This document shows, piece after piece, positions 62,986 through 64,000 of a stretch of 64,000 nucleotides of DNA; position 1 is the first letter of the stretch, and each line of letters opens with the position of its first letter. Under the pieces are notes generated by a model, which was not told where the DNA came from, searched no databases, and worked only from the letters and a program-made list of their open reading frames with translations. Where the stretch lies: the NCBI GenBank assembly GCA_020854835.1, contig JAHKLX010000003.1:221933-285932 (forward strand), given 5' to 3'. Source of the stretch: Microcaldota archaeon (GTDB taxonomy: Archaea > Micrarchaeota > Micrarchaeia > Anstonellales > JAGGVH01). Made by a program: the position numbers and the translations under genes.

Positions 62986-63243
62986 CTTTTCTTTTTTATG
63001 TCAGTCATCTTCAAGATGTCCATATTGTCCAAAGGTATAATGAAATCAAATTCTGTGTTTGTATCTGAGGATATTTCCGATAGGAACGACAAAGTTCTCA
63101 GGTTTATTGCAGAGAAATCTGACACCAAAATCTCAGCAGCCTTTTGCAAATTCTTAGAAGCTTCCAATTCCCCCTGCGATGTTATAATCACAGCTCTTTT
63201 TTCTCTTTCTGCTTCTGCCTGTCTCGCCATTGCTCGTTTCATT
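62384..63243 (-). repeat. Identical 26-bp and 50-bp segments shared by the two SPFH genes
   Basis: 62384-62409 equals 63148-63173 (26 nt) and 62430-62479 equals 63194-63243 (50 nt). They encode the same part of the two proteins (EASKNF / MKRAMARQAEAEREKR), while surrounding sequence has diverged. This suggests gene conversion within the tandem pair. Confidence 0.8.
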
Positions 63244-63785
63244 TCTTCAGGCATTTCAACATGCTGAATATTTATTGCAACAATCTCTATTCCCCATTTT
63301 AACATATCTTCATCAACAATACTTTTTATATTCTCAGCAATGCCATCTCTATCTTCTAATATTTTGTCTAAATTCACTCCCCCAACAACATCTCTTATTG
63401 CTGTTTGACCGAATAACGCAATTGCTGAAAAATATTCTTCAACATTTAAAATTGCTTTAGATGAATCATTTACTGTGAAGTAGATAACTCCATCGATTTT
63501 AATAGGTATGTTGTCTGCAGTCATCACTTCTTGTTTTGGGATATCAATTGTTTCCACTCTTTTATCAACTAGGATAACTCTATCAATAAAAGGAATAACA
63601 AAATTTAGTCCTTTGCCAAGTGATTTTTGGAATTTTCCAAGTCTTAAAACTATCCCTCCTTCCCATTCTCTAACTATAACGATTGGTAGAAGTGCCCATA
63701 CTATTGGCAACACAAATATTCCCACCAATACTGCTAGAAATAAGAAGGGCAACAATCCGATAAACATCAAACATATATCTGCCAT
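62982..63785 (-). CDS. SPFH/stomatin-family membrane protein (first of pair)
   Basis: A 267-residue stomatin-like protein with an N-terminal membrane helix (LLPFLFLAVLVGIFVLPIVW), the SPFH domain (IVREWEGGIVLRLGKFQKSL ... MTADNIPIKIDGVIYFTV) and a C-terminal coiled-coil with PEEMKRAMARQAEAEREKRA. AGGGAGAAAT precedes the ATG. The two genes are a tandem duplication; the other lacks the N-terminal helix. It probably forms membrane-associated hetero-oligomers. Confidence 0.92.
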   Translation of the reverse strand: MADICLMFIGLLPFLFLAVLVGIFVLPIVWALLPIVIVREWEGGIVLRLGKFQKSLGKGLNFVIPFIDRVILVDKRVETIDIPKQEVMTADNIPIKIDGVIYFTVNDSSKAILNVEEYFSAIALFGQTAIRDVVGGVNLDKILEDRDGIAENIKSIVDEDMLKWGIEIVAINIQHVEMPEEMKRAMARQAEAEREKRAVIITSQGELEASKNLQKAAEILVSDFSAINLRTLSFLSEISSDTNTEFDFIIPLDNMDILKMTDIKKKR

Positions 63786-63870
63786 ATTTCTCCCTGTGTT
63801 AGATTGAATAATAACATTTAAAAATCCAATTCCCCCCTATCAAAAAAATATTAAACTAATCTTACAAATG

Positions 63871-63970
63871 CAGATATAAATATATTTATAAACCTTTTCC
63901 AATAATAACCTTTCAAAACATTAGGGCTTATTTTGCCCCGTTCGACTGCTCTAAGCAGGAGGGAGATTAA
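63871..63970 (+). promoter_or_regulatory. Promoter and structured leader of the next gene
   Basis: TATATTTATAAACC (63881-63894) is a strong TATA box. Transcription should begin near 63912, leaving a leader of about 60 nt with a small GGGC/GCCC hairpin (about 63924-63938), then AGGAGGGAGA (63957-63966) just before the ATG. Long leaders are uncommon in this window. Confidence 0.55.
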
Positions 63971-64000
63971 ATGATTGATCATAATGGCATAACCAACGCA
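63971..64000 (+). CDS. Start of a gene cut by the window end
   Basis: An ATG with a very strong Shine-Dalgarno (AGGAGGGAGA) begins MIDHNGITNA and runs off the end. Ten residues are too few to identify it. The promoter strength suggests an abundantly expressed product. Confidence 0.6.
   Translation, partial: MIDHNGITNA

Overview
The window is AT-rich archaeal chromosome, most likely from a DPANN-type or similarly streamlined, uncultured archaeon. Archaeal markers are transcription factor B, ribosomal proteins eL8 (L7Ae), eS28 and eL24, geranylgeranyl reductase, a geranylgeranyl-type prenyl synthase, D-aminoacyl-tRNA deacylase 2, class III (EppA-type) signal peptides, TATA-box promoters with many apparently leaderless genes, and a 16S rRNA gene with archaeal sequence signatures. 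I cannot fix the phylum from the sequence alone.

Layout. 0-8 kb: the end of a membrane-anchored surface protein, a GT4 glycosyltransferase, a PHP phosphoesterase, an isoprenoid-lipid operon (geranylgeranyl reductase, cis-prenyltransferase, DUF192), then two membrane or surface proteins. 8-13.5 kb: a TRAM protein, an unknown protein, a metallopeptidase, dtdA, TFB, a PrsW-type protease and a PLD-type nuclease. 13.5-21.5 kb: a eukaryote-like GT3 glycogen synthase, divergent from a six-gene pilin-like and surface-adhesin cluster. 21.5-25.5 kb: prenyl diphosphate synthase, then ribose-1,5-bisphosphate isomerase and AMP phosphorylase (AMP salvage). 25.5-32.3 kb: four proteins of unknown function and a LonB-like ATPase that lacks its protease domain. 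32.6-34.1 kb: a solitary 16S rRNA gene on the minus strand, enclosed by a processing stem. 34.4-42.6 kb: a cysteine-repeat surface protein, a ribosomal-protein/dUTPase operon, PGK, a possible beta-barrel protein and SppA. 42.7-43.6 kb: a small decaying accessory patch (broken toxin-antitoxin pair and a caspase-like fragment). 43.6-51 kb: beta-CASP nuclease, DRG GTPase, a secretion/pilus ATPase translationally coupled to a large cysteine-rich membrane protein. 51-62 kb: two giant cysteine-rich surface proteins (about 1,770 and 1,960 residues) that share repeats. 62-64 kb: two SPFH/stomatin paralogs and the first codons of another gene.

The dominant theme is the cell surface. At least ten proteins are secreted or membrane anchored, many with cysteine repeats, beta-helix, propeller, Fn3 or thrombospondin-3-like modules. 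Several end in a similar stalk, membrane helix and basic tail. Pilin-like proteins and an export ATPase are in the same window, so a large share of this locus appears devoted to building an elaborate envelope or contact apparatus.

The most striking single observation is in the 16S rRNA. The two strands of the universally conserved central pseudoknot (helix 2, E. coli 17-20/915-918) have been swapped in a compensatory way (UGGU/ACCA instead of archaeal UCCU/AGGA). The pairing is kept, but standard archaeal 16S primers would mismatch at both sites. No tRNA genes, CRISPR arrays or intact insertion sequences were seen.
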